From assembly GCA_030180135.1 (NCBI GenBank), contig CM058232.1:77667001-77731000 (forward strand): a DNA stretch of 64,000 bases. The letters run 5' to 3'. This document shows positions 45,009-54,785 of this stretch, one piece after another (position 1 is the stretch's first letter; each line of letters starts with the position of its first letter). The position numbers and the translations under genes were made by a program. The notes under the pieces were generated by a model, which saw nothing but the letters and a program-made list of their open reading frames with translations, ran no database searches and was not told where the DNA came from. The DNA is from Orychophragmus violaceus. Lineage: Eukaryota; Streptophyta; Magnoliopsida; Brassicales; Brassicaceae.

Positions 45009-46249
45009 TTTGTAACGCCCCCTTCCAATTATTCGCTGACCGACGAGCTGATCGGTCAACAATCAAATAAGAACATGACCGATTGAACCCGAGCAGGCCA
45101 AACGAGATGAGTTCGTCACAATACGAAAGCCAAAGACAGTCCGTTTTGAGTCCATGGCTCGAACCAAACCATCCTTGACTCCTTTTACCTCAATTCTACG
45201 ATACAAGGCTTTGCAAACTATACCGCTTCCACGAGTTGTGTTCGGTTTGGACTAACCGTGAATCAGGGAATAATTTTGTTTTTGTATTTTAAATTCTTTA
45301 CTAATTCCATAGGTTTCTAAAGCATTTCAATGGGTATACCCTGAAATTCCAACACTGGAGAAAAACCAAATGATTCGAAAACAAACCACGGCCAAATGCG
45401 AACCGAAGACTACTCTGAGTGTCCTACGCATCCGCCGAGTTATGCCAAACGTGGAAAACACAAAATGAGTCTAATGAGCAATCTAAGATTACCCAGTGAA
45501 GTTGCTCCAACTAATCAGGCTGCTAAACAACTATAATATCCCCAGCCAAACACAAAATAACAATCAATAACATGCAATAAAATAAGATAGCAGATTACGT
45601 TCTACCACTACGTAATGGGCTCCACACCACACACAAGCCTTCAATTAATCAACACGTATCATCAATAAAGGAAATCAAGAACATTAAGTCACATGCCCTC
45701 GATTAGACTCGATCTAATTAATGCAGCTCTATCGCAATCTCCACACCATGGGCCCCAAACGCGAACTCGGTAACTTCCTCAGGGCTAAACACGAAGAACA
45801 CCGTTCTTAGCTACCCCGCAATAAATAAAACCTCCCACGACTCCTAGACGTAAACACGAAGTCCTACGACAAGAACACCGTTCTCTCTCCATCGATATGC
45901 GGTGACTCAGACTACCCCTAGATAACCAAAGCTTCCATGCAGTCCGGCCCTAGGACGCGGCCCCATATTCTCCAGACTACACACCAACAGACGTCACTCC
46001 ATAAGTTAACTCCCGAGGATCCAATCGGGCAGGAAGTTCCGGAACGTTATCTCTAGACCTAACGCACCCTATGGAGTCCTAATAACAGTAATGTAAACAA
46101 ACAGACTCGCTGGGACTCTAACACGCAAGACCGACAAGGTCAAAGAGTAACACTATCTCAATCCCAATACCCAGTCTATCCCACAAGTCTTACCACCATT
46201 CATCAACACAACCTGGCCTATCCGGTCCCATACCAGAATAAGTATCCAC

Positions 46250-46445
46250 ACCCAGACTTGCCCGGTCTCGTACCGGAGTAAGTATCTACTAACACAGTCT
46301 ACTCGGCCCAACACCGGAGTAGATAAACAATCACACAATCAATGGTCTAGCTGGCCCAACACCGGAGTAGATAACAATCACACAATCAATGGTCTACCCG
46401 GCCCAAAACCGGAGTAGATAAACAATCACACAATCAACAATCACA
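46250..46445. repeat. Short tandem repeats of the LTR, unit about 48 bp
   Basis: Repeated GTCTACCCGGCCC...CCGGAGTAGATAAAC blocks followed by AATCACACAATCAA. The copy in the left LTR is at about 27000-27190. Confidence 0.75.
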
Positions 46446-47392
46446 CACCACCAATCAATAAATTACTTAGGTTTTATTAATCTTTTTAGCTTATACCATA
46501 ATTAATTTTTAACCCGCTACATTGGGATTAGTAAGCTTACTAATCCCGCAGCCCCAAATTCATTCATTTAATCTTTAATTCTTAGTTTTAATTATTCAAT
46601 TAATTCACCGCTAGATTGGAGTTAGTAAACTTACTAACTCCCTAGACGGCTCAACCCCAAATTATATTTTTAATTTCATTCCTTATTTTTTTTGTTTTAA
46701 TTATTCTCATCCATCAGATTGAGATTAGTAAGTTTACTAATCTCTTGACTTCCAGTTAATTCTTTAATTTAGTTACTTTAACCCGATAATCCCGTTTAAC
46801 TAAACCCAACCCGGTTATCATATTCTAAGTTGTGTTATAAGTTTATTTGTATTTTAACCTAACTCTTAATTCCTGTATATAGATACATTTATTTACGTTC
46901 GTATAATATATAGATGCATATATTTTCTAGCATACCATTATATATGTATGCAACACCCAATCAAGCAATCAACGATACAATCAATCAATCAACCAATGAG
47001 TGATAACTATATGCAATATATATTTCCTATTTTGTTTAATTCCCGAGTTATTTAATCAACCTAACCATTCTACCATATTTCAGTAATGGGTATGCATTCC
47101 TACGATTCTATTGTTCCATAATTCCGAGGTATATATGATCTACCGCAATGCGTCACACAATAATTTAGCCAACTCACAGTGATTTACGGATAACGGATGT
47201 GACCCGAGAATGGTTAACGGAACTCCGAGACCCATGAACCTTTCAAACCTGACAAACCTCGATAACCTCAAACTGTTGACCCAAAATTTGAGCAGCGTTA
47301 ACCCATGCGTTGACAAACATTGACAGTTGACCCGAATGAGTTGACCAATGACAAAGATCGACCTGTGACTATCCGGTTGGTAAAGACCTCCG

Positions 47393-47602
47393 GCATTGAC
47401 TGATTCTGGCGGCACTGACTCCGGAAGCCTTCCGGCGTGGACTGATTTAACAGGTGTTAACTCTGGCAGCCTTCTAGCGCTGACTGATTCCTCTGGCGTT
47501 GACTCCGGCAGCCTTCCGGTGTTGACTGATTCCTCCGAAGTTGACTCTGGCAGCCTTCCGGCGTTAACTGGTCTAACCGTGTTGACTCCGGCAGTTATTC
47601 CA
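47393..47602. repeat. 45-bp minisatellite in the right LTR, about five copies
   Basis: Units read GTTGACTCCGGCAGCCTTCC followed by GGCGTTGACTGATTCC. The left LTR lacks this segment. Confidence 0.8.
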
Positions 47603-48557
47603 TGGTTAATACTCCCGTAACAACTCCCACAAACCTCCGACGACTAAAGGAGATGACCAACGAGAAGAAAAAGCGAGGCTAGGGGCGAAGCTCCAGCGAC
47701 TTTCCGGCGGTCCAGTGGAGCTCCGAAAAGGGTTTAGAATAGTGTTTTAAGGATAATTTAAGTGGTTTAATGGTTTATTTAGTGTTTAGGGACTTTTGGG
47801 AAGCTTGAGGATTTTTGGGAATTATTTTAGGGATTTTTGGGACATTTTAAGTGACTTTAGGGGCTTTCTTGTAAAACAAGAAACCAAGGGGAGGGGGATG
47901 AGGCTGGTGGCCGTGGAGGAGGAGAAGAGCTTATAGCTATTTGTTTTTGGTGTGAAGAAAAGTGAAGACCCAAGCCCTCTTTTATAGCTTGGAGAGACTT
48001 GGTCACCAAGTTTCTTAAGGATATATGTCCTCTTCTAATGCAATCTCTCATGGATGCTTGACACATATCCCTCTTCTAGAACCTTCTAGATGGTTAAATG
48101 TTTCTTTCTGCAGCTGTGACAAGTGGCACCATCCAGCCAATCAGAAATCGTCACCTTATTCGCGTTTGATCTGTCATTCTCGTCTAACCGATAAATTCTC
48201 GAAAAATCCGTAAAAATACTCCAATGCCATCTTTTCTTTATCTGTACCTCCACAAATAATTCTCCATGATTTTATTAATCCTTTTTGGTCTGTCGTATGT
48301 TCTGGAACTCCAAAAATAGGCTTCTCAAGAATTTTACAGTTTATCGGTTTTCTTTCCCGATAAACCTGAAAAGCTGTTTAAAAATATGTCTTGAGCAATT
48401 TTCGTCTTCTTAATAATCTGTTAATTTTGCTTCTTGACTCCATTTTTGGTAAAATTACCAAAATACCTTTGACTTTCAAAAACTGCAGAAATGCCCTGCG
48501 GTGAGATTCTTTGACTTGTGAGCTGCCCGTTGACGTAATACGAGACATGGTATTACA

Positions 48558-48633
48558 ATAATTATGAGCAGATTTCGGAAACTGATTTGCATCAGCTCTT
48601 GGGATTTGAATTCAGCGATGATGATAAAGATAT
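48558..48633 (+). pseudogene. LINE ORF2 fragment left of CACTA 2
   Basis: Reads NYEQISETDLHQLLGFEFSD, then DDKD. It continues at 58836 as M-LLKNVTEEEVRKTMFAM. Confidence 0.75.
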
Positions 48634-48660
48634 CACTACAAGAAAACAGGCCATTACCGA
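48634..48660 (+). repeat. CACTA 2 left terminal inverted repeat
   Basis: CACTACAAGAAAACAGGCCA and onward, preceded by the TSD tat. Confidence 0.95.
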
Positions 48661-49110
48661 GGGAAGAAACCGACGGGTATCTGTCAGAAAAGGCCTATTC
48701 CGACGGATTTCAGACGAAAAAATTTACGTCATTTCTATTTCGTCGGTAAAAATTATCCGTCGGTTTTTCGTCTATAAAAACCGACGGATAGAAACCGACA
48801 GATTACCGACGGTTTATAGACGAACGTTTACCGACGGAAGTGACCGTAAATCGACGGTAAACGCCGACAGTTTACCGACCATAAACCGACTGTATATACC
48901 CCGACGAGATATACCGACGGTATTCCGACGAGATATACAGACGGTATTCCGACGGCATATACCGACGGTATTCCGACGACATATTACCGACGATATTCCA
49001 AGGGAATATTACCGACGGTATTCCGACGGCATATTACCGACGGTTTTCCGACGGTATATTACCGACGGTTTACCGAGGGAATATTAACGACGGTTTACCG
49101 ACGGATAATT
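48660..49110. repeat. Left subterminal CCGACGG repeats
   Basis: About 35 copies of ACCGACGG / TTCCGACGG, many in a TATTACCGACGGTATTCCGA pattern. Such subterminal arrays bind TnpA in En/Spm-type elements (known for the family). The plus-strand frame through them is incidental. Confidence 0.88.
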
Positions 49111-49272
49111 AAAAATTTAAAAAATATATATATTCGGAAATTAATTAATTAATTATAAATATAAAAAAACAAAAAAGAAATTTATTAAAATTTATTAAAA
49201 TTATTCAAAACAAGTATTTAAATTACATTCAACGGGGAGCGGATCCCGCTCCCGCTCACATCCCCTTTTTCT

Positions 49273-50822
49273 TCACCTTCTTTGTCTTTCCCTCCCCCCC
49301 CCTCCACTCTGGTTCGCCGGTGCGGCTCCTGGAACATGGCCGTGCTGCATAAAGTATTCAAACCGTTTATTCATCTCTTCGAACCTCTTCTTGTTTTCTT
49401 CCTCTTTTTCTGCCATCCGGGCTTCCAACGCTTCGATCTCCGCTTCCTTTTCCCTTAAGACTTGGGCATAGTTCTCGCCTTCCGGACGAAAACAGGAATG
49501 AGGTGTCGAGATTTTGTCCGCCAAGTTTCCCAAACCGAAAACTCGGCCTCTTCTCTTCTCAGTTTCATGTAAAGTAAATATGTTATGAATTTAAGTTCGA
49601 GTTTAAGTAATGTTAAACATAAATTCATATTTATATTTAAATTAAAATTTTACCTCGAGGAAGACTTCGTTGACCTGCTCGTCCGATATCTCCTCCGTTG
49701 AACCGATTTTTTTGGTTTGGATTACCACTCATCCAAACGCCGCTTCGTCGACTCAACAATCCTCCGAGCAATTGGATCCTGGATTTTGCCCGTTTCCTTG
49801 TTCTTGTGGCCATCCTCGATGAGCTCAATATGATTTGGATCTCGTCCCTTCTTTTGTTTCTGCAAAAACAATTTTCCACTTAAATAAAAAAAGAACTAAA
49901 CATATTGAAAATTTTAAAAAATAACTACTTACCAAGATTTTTTTCCTCGATGTGGTGCTCCTTGCTCCCGCATTATGAGTTGCGATCCCGAAACCGTTCC
50001 TTTCACTTCTACGGTTCTGGGAGTTCGTCGAAGAGAGAGTGATGCGGTTGCAGGCTTACTCCAATGACAGATGAGGCCCTTCCAAGTTTCGCTCTCTTTG
50101 TTAATACCCTTGGGAGTTTCATTTTGGCACCACTTCTGTTTCCAAGTGTTGATGACGTTCGAGTAATGCGTTGATACCTTCAGGTGGAACTCCGTTTCCA
50201 CCAAAAGAGTATACTTCCTATCCCAAATATACTTTTGCTATAGAAAAGAAAAAATAAATATTTGTTGGAATTAAAAAACTTTATAAATGAATTATATAGA
50301 AGAATAATATATAACAAAGTTAACGAGGTTATTTACCGCGCGAATTGGCGGAACCAATTATACCTATCGGATAAAGGCATATCCTTGTACGTCGGGTACC
50401 CGTAATGGAGCATGATGTACATCATTCCCAAGATGCTATTCGTGACCTTGGATTCGGTCAACGTAAACCTTAATAAGACAAAAAAACAAAGGTTTATAAT
50501 AATGTATATACTAAAAAGTGTTAATGAGAATCTAAAGTTATAAGTTTTAATACCAGAAAGTGCCAGGGTTGATCGACTAACGCCGATATCTCTTCGGCAA
50601 TAGACGGTCTGACATAGTGCGGCGCCTGAGACATAGAATGACTCCCACAAGGAGCCTCCTTCAGAGTCTCGTACGTTCCCGGCTGTGTCTGAGCCGGTGT
50701 GGGTCGCACCTGAGTCGACCGAGACCGTCGGGCTCTCGGTTGTTGTTGCTGGCCCGGCTCCTCCTGCACCTCATTCACCGGACAGTCGCTCATAAGGTCC
50801 TCAAAGGTCAAAAAGTTTCCCT
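49273..50822 (-). pseudogene. TnpA-like protein, module A (Transposase_24 type with coiled coil)
   Basis: Several minus-strand exon-like blocks are seen. 50822-50540 gives LTFEDLMSDCPVNEVQEEPG, a Gln/Arg-rich stretch and SIAEEISALVDQPWHF. About 50470-50333 gives GYPTYKDMPLSDRYNWFRQF. About 50235-49936 gives FHLKVSTHYSNVINTWKQKW and WKGLICHWSKP. 49863-49700 gives IELIEDGHKNKETGKIQDPI, with a frameshift after RRLDEW. 49560-49273 is a coiled coil (EKEAEIEALEARMAEKEEEN) ending in Gly/Arg. This architecture resembles plant Transposase_24/TnpA proteins, which bind subterminal repeats. Confidence 0.68.
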
Positions 50823-50885
50823 ACAAACCAATCGAAAATTTAGATTCACAATTCTATATTTAAATTATATAAAAAAAATAAACAA

Positions 50886-51190
50886 AACTTTGAAAAATCT
50901 TTTATAAGATTGCAAAATGTTTTAAAATTCTAAAAAATAGCAAAAACGTTTTTAAAATTTAAAAAAACTTCAAAAATGTTTTAAAATCAAAAAAAAAAAA
51001 TTTCTAAAACGTTTTAAAATTCAAAATATATTACAAAAACGTTTTAGAACTCATAAAAATTTATAAAACGTTTAAAAATCAAAAACAAATTTCCAAAAAA
51101 ATCCAAAAATATATTTCATGATCCTAAACATACTTCAAGCATTCAACAAGTTTTAAAACGTTTAAAAACGTTTTGCAAAACGTTTAAATC
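50886..51190. repeat. AAAACGTTTT repeats upstream of TnpA module A
   Basis: About 14 copies of (A)AAACGTTTTAAAA-like palindromic units in an A-rich context, on the 5' side of the minus-strand TnpA-like gene. Confidence 0.75.
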
Positions 51191-51565
51191 GGTTTGAGAA
51201 ACAAAAAAATTAGAATTCACAATATTCTTATCCAAACAATCCAAAATCCTAGCAACTAATGTCCAATCCATTATTCTCAACCTAAACTACCTTTCAATCA
51301 ACACATGCAACCATTTCTTAAATACATACAACCTAAACAAGAGATTTATGCAAAATCAATCGGTTAAAAGGAGAACTTACATGTTTGTGGTGTTGGTGGC
51401 GGTCGGAATTCGAGTCTAACGGCGATAATCCGGCGGATTGTTAGAGAGAAGCACGTGATTTCGAGAGATGAGAGAGAGAAGTTTCAGAGAAATGGAGAAG
51501 AAGTTCGGTCGAATTGTTTTCGCCAAAAATTGGCGGTTAAAACGAAAAATTTAGTGTGATAAGGC
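51191..51565 (-). other. CACTA 2 interior, probable 5' region of module A
   Basis: An A-rich stretch, then GAGAGAG-rich sequence near 51440-51500. No gene is seen. Confidence 0.4.
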
Positions 51566-51640
51566 GCCAAATTTTACGACGGAAAACCGACGGTAATTAA
51601 AAAAACCGACGGTTATCCGTCGTAAATTAAAAACATAAAA

Positions 51641-51717
51641 GGTGGAAGCACGACTCGAACCCCCCACCTCAAGATTATCTTGTATACCCTTAAACCATTT
51701 GAGACATTTAGTATTAA
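51641..51717 (-). other. tRNA-like module 1
   Basis: On the minus strand TGTCTCAAATGGTTTAAGG resembles box A and GGGTTCGAGTC box B. TTTT follows at 51640-51637. Directly preceded on the plus strand by CCGACGG-type repeats (51578-51620). Confidence 0.55.
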
Positions 51718-51782
51718 TCGTTAATGAATACATAGACATTGTTTATATCTTTACACTTTAAAAAAAAAAAAAAACATAAAAC

Positions 51783-51855
51783 AGTGGAAGGCTCAGTTCG
51801 AACTCTCCACCACATCCTTATGTTCTTTCCCTTTAAATCAGTGGAGCCATTTAGA
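51783..51855 (-). other. tRNA-like module 2
   Basis: Minus strand AATGGCTCCACTGATTTAAAG (box A region) and GAGTTCGAACTG (box B), with TTTT at 51781-51778. Paralogous to module 3. Confidence 0.55.
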
Positions 51856-52018
51856 GTTAGTCGTTTAGGATTACATAGTAATTGTATATATTATTATGCT
51901 ATTGTTTTGTTTATTAAAAAAAACATAACATAGATTAATAACGAAAATTAAAAACATAGTTTAATAACAAAAGTACAAAACATTACATGAAATTAAAATA
52001 GCATAATTATAAACTTGA

Positions 52019-52541
52019 TCAGTCATCATTCGGGGAATCGTTCTTGAATCAATCTCCGATGTCAGTCTCTTCCCAAAGCTCGACCATGCGGTTCCAATCC
52101 ACTACTAGAATCCATGACGGTCTTCCTTCTCCTCTTAGCCATTGCAGTTTCGCCCGCCGCATTTTGGTCTGGAAAACACGCCTGGTGACCCAGTGGAATT
52201 CCCGCCAAACCGTGAAGACTATATCCGGATTAAAATTGAAATAGGCCTGAAATTTAATAAGTAAATTTGAATAAATGAGAAAAATATAACTTAATTACCA
52301 AGAAGTCCTCGAACCATAACTCTTTAACGTTAGTCGGGACATTGTAGTATGCAAGATAACCCCCGAGAAAACGAGCCTCTATTATGTCGCTAATGACAGC
52401 CGGAATGGTAGCATTGTAACCGAAACAAATGGTCCGGTTTTGGCGGTTCGGATCCAGAACAGGAAGATGTTCCCGACCCGATTGAGTTATTTCCCGAATT
52501 AACCAAGAACGCCATGAAGGGGACAAAAAAACGAAATCCAT
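52019..52541 (-). CDS. TnpA-like module B (Transposase_24-like), two exons
   Basis: Exon 1 (about 52541-52299) starts MDFVFLSPSWRSWLIREI and contains CFGYNATIPAVISDIIEARF and YNVPTNVKELWFEDF. It ends at a GTAATT donor. Exon 2 (52246-52019), after an AAATTTCAG acceptor, gives AYFNFNPDIVFTVWREFHW, RRVFQTKMRRAKLQWLR and WNRMVELWEETDIGDWF. The pattern W-F-DF, then VW-EF, R-VFQ-K-RR, W--M---W resembles the conserved block of plant TnpA-like/Transposase_24 proteins. No stop interrupts it. It may be an independent short gene or an exon set of a longer transcript. Confidence 0.55.
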
Positions 52542-52599
52542 TTTCTGTTTTTTGTGTGTTGAGAATTTTGATTAGATTATGCAAAACATAGAAACATCC

Positions 52600-53255
52600 G
52601 TACATATTTATACAATTTTTTTCGATGGAAAAACTGACGGAATTCCGTCGGTTTTTAATTTAATTCCCGAAAAGACACTTACCGAAATGTTGCATGGGGA
52701 AGAGAGTGGAGTTAATTCAGATTTTGACCGTTTAATGAAGCAAACCGACGGATTTCCGACGAAGAACCGATGGGAAACCAACGGTTAACCGTAAAAAAAT
52801 TCCGACGGAATTCCGAGGGTTTAGGGTTTCAATTATGGTTTTGCCTTTGACATTTTATAATGTTCACACTTATATGTAACATTAAGATTGAGGTTTTTGA
52901 TTACACGTCTCAGTTTAAAGAAAAATATGAAAATGACAAGTTAGATAAGGTTTGACAATAACTTCGACTTAACCATTATTGTACACTACGAAGTGTTTCG
53001 GTCCGACGTGTTGTAATTTTTTCTAATCATACAAACCATGTCATTTGGATCAGATATTGAAGACTAATTGTACAAACTAACATTACATTAACTAGTGAGA
53101 GGTTTTGCGATAATCTGTTTCCCATTCCGAAACCCTAAACCCTGAACCGTCGAAAATCCGTCGATAATTACTGACGGATTACCATCTGAAAAATTAATAT
53201 CGACGGTTTTCCGTTGGAATTTTTAATACCAACGGTTTTCCGTCGGAAATTAAAA
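52600..53255. other. CACTA 2 spacer with CCGACGG repeats
   Basis: CCGACGG/CCGTCGG copies at 52633-52810 and 53140-53245, otherwise AT-rich. No gene is seen. Confidence 0.55.
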
Positions 53256-53272
53256 TTCTAAAAATCAAAAAA

Positions 53273-53345
53273 CGGTGGAAGGCTCAGTTCGAACCCACCA
53301 CCTCGTACTTATATGCTTTTCCCTTTAAACCAGTTGAGCCATTTG
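53273..53345 (-). other. tRNA-like module 3
   Basis: The best of the set: minus strand TGGCTCAACTGGTTTAAAGG (box A) and GGTTCGAACTG (box B), with TTTTTT immediately after at 53272-53267. CCGTCGG repeats lie about 30 bp further on. Complementary GGCTCA/TGAGCC and GGTGG/CCACC pairs are present. Confidence 0.6.
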
Positions 53346-53519
53346 GAGTTAGTCGTTTATGGTTACATAACAATTGTATGTATTATTAAGCTATTTTTTT
53401 TATTAAAATAAAAATAAAACATAACATAGATTAATAACGAAAATTAAAAACATAGTTTAATAACGGAAATTTTAAACATTACATGAAATTAAAAATAGCA
53501 TACTTTAAAATCTATTGTA

Positions 53520-54046
53520 GTTCGGGAATTGGTTGGTGAACCAATCTCCGACGTCCGTCTCCCGCCATTGGTTCACCATCAAGTTCCAAGACCTCGCAGG
53601 AATCCAAGCAGGTCTTCCTTCTTCTCTTTCCCAACGTAGCTTCAACCGCCTCGTCTTTGTCTGGAAAACCCGTCTAGCGGTCCTGTGGAATTCCCGCTAG
53701 ATGATGAACAGATTGTCTGCGGAACAGGTGAAGTATTCCTGTAATTTAAAAAAGGTTATTTTTAAGTCGATCCATTTTAATAATTTCTTTAAAAAATGAC
53801 TTACGAGAAAATCACTAAACCAAGCTTCCTTGAAGGACGTCGACATTTGGTAGTACATCAGATAGCCGCCAGACGGCCAGCGTGTCTCAATGATGTCACT
53901 GGTTATGGATATAATAACCGCGTTGTATCCGAACCAAACCGCCTGATGAGCCTGGCAGGATGGGTCGAGATTGGGAAGATGTCCCCGACACGGCATTCCG
54001 ATCTCGCGAAATGCAGATTCGCGGGCTTCGGGAGGAAATAAACGAA
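53520..54046 (-). pseudogene. TnpA-like module C, copy of module B with lost start and a stop
   Basis: Aligned to module B, exon 1 begins at about 54046, where B's ATG is ATA here. It reads RFRLFPPEARESAFREI, then VWFGYNAVIISITSDIIETR and MSTSFKEAWFSDFL. Exon 2 (about 53740-53520) reads ADNLFII, stop, REFHRTARRVFQTK, where B has Trp in place of the stop (TGG to TAG, 53697-53699), and ends TDVGDWFTNQFPN. Both disabling changes are G-to-A on the coding strand. The surrounding non-coding DNA is also duplicated from the module B unit. Confidence 0.65.
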
Positions 54047-54300
54047 ATCTATTATGTAAGTTTTTGTGTTTGTGATTTGAATGAAAAACTCATGAAATGG
54101 ACGTCTATATATACAAAAATTTCCGACGGTAAAACCGACGAAATTCCGTCGAAAATTGAGTTAATTCCGAAAAGACATTTACCAAGACGTCGTATAGGGA
54201 AGAGCAAAGAGTTACTGCGCATCTTGACCGTTTAATAAATATTTCCGACGATAAACCGACGCTAAACCGTCGGAAATTAAAATTCTAATTAACAAAAATC

Positions 54301-54375
54301 TTCCTCGCACCAAGCGAGGTTCGAGCACGGGATGACCTAAGTGCTAGTAGTGTTTACTGACCAATTGAGCTAAGA
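54301..54375 (-). other. tRNA-like module 4
   Basis: Minus strand TAGCTCAATTGGTCAG (box A) and GCTCGAACCTC (box B). TTTTT follows at 54298-54294, then CCGACGG-type repeats at 54245-54273. Confidence 0.55.
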
Positions 54376-54475
54376 AGTACATTGTACTTTTGATACAATT
54401 GGCTATATATATCCATTCTTATTAATATAATCATTAAAAAAAACAGTTTAATAATTAATCAACATACATTTTTAT

Positions 54476-54785
54476 TATTTAAAACTATCATAAATGTTTA
54501 AATCATAATACATTTTGTACCTTTAAAACTATTATAAATGTTTTAATCATAATACGTTATTATTCCTTTAAAACTATTATAAATGTTTAAATCATAATAC
54601 ATTTTTTATTTTAAAACTATCATAAATGTTTAATCATAATACATTTTGTACTTTTAAAACTATTATAAATGTTATAATCATAATACGTTATTATTCCTTT
54701 AAAACTATTATAAATGTTTAAATCATAATACATTTTTTTATTTTAAAACTATCATAAATGTTTAAATCATAATACATTTTTATTC
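54476..54785. repeat. Tandem repeat, unit about 60 bp, about six copies
   Basis: Units of TTAAAACTATCATAAATGTT followed by TAAATCATAATACATTTT, with alternating TTATTATTCC/TTTGTACC variants. Confidence 0.85.

Larger units (their letters stand above)
26690..48557 (-). mobile_element. Tekay/Del-like Ty3/gypsy element with nested CACTA
   Basis: The LTRs at 26690-28556 and 45011-48557 are in the same orientation. The PBS lies beside the right LTR and the polypurine tract beside the left one, so the element reads on the minus strand. TGTAA...TTACA termini and the Met-type PBS fit chromovirus Tekay/Del elements. The interior, excluding CACTA 1, is only about 2.9 kb, with a gag zinc-knuckle trace and no pol. 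The left LTR lacks its outer end. Confidence 0.8.
45011..48557 (-). repeat. Tekay-like 5' LTR, 3.5 kb
   Basis: On the minus strand it runs TGTAATACC (48557) to GGGGGCGTTACA (45011), beside the PBS. Its inner 2.6 kb matches 26690-28556. It holds a 45-bp minisatellite (47393-47602) and repeated CCGGAGTAGATAAACAATC units (about 46260-46440). Confidence 0.82.

Noticed and set aside
48587..49087. 166-codon plus-strand frame
   Set aside because: It starts in the LINE remnant and runs through CCGACGG repeats, giving an RRxIPTVFRR pattern that is repeat-driven.
51641..54375. Functional tRNA genes
   Set aside because: Box A and box B are visible, but acceptor and T stems do not pair properly by eye. 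I list them as tRNA-like modules only.
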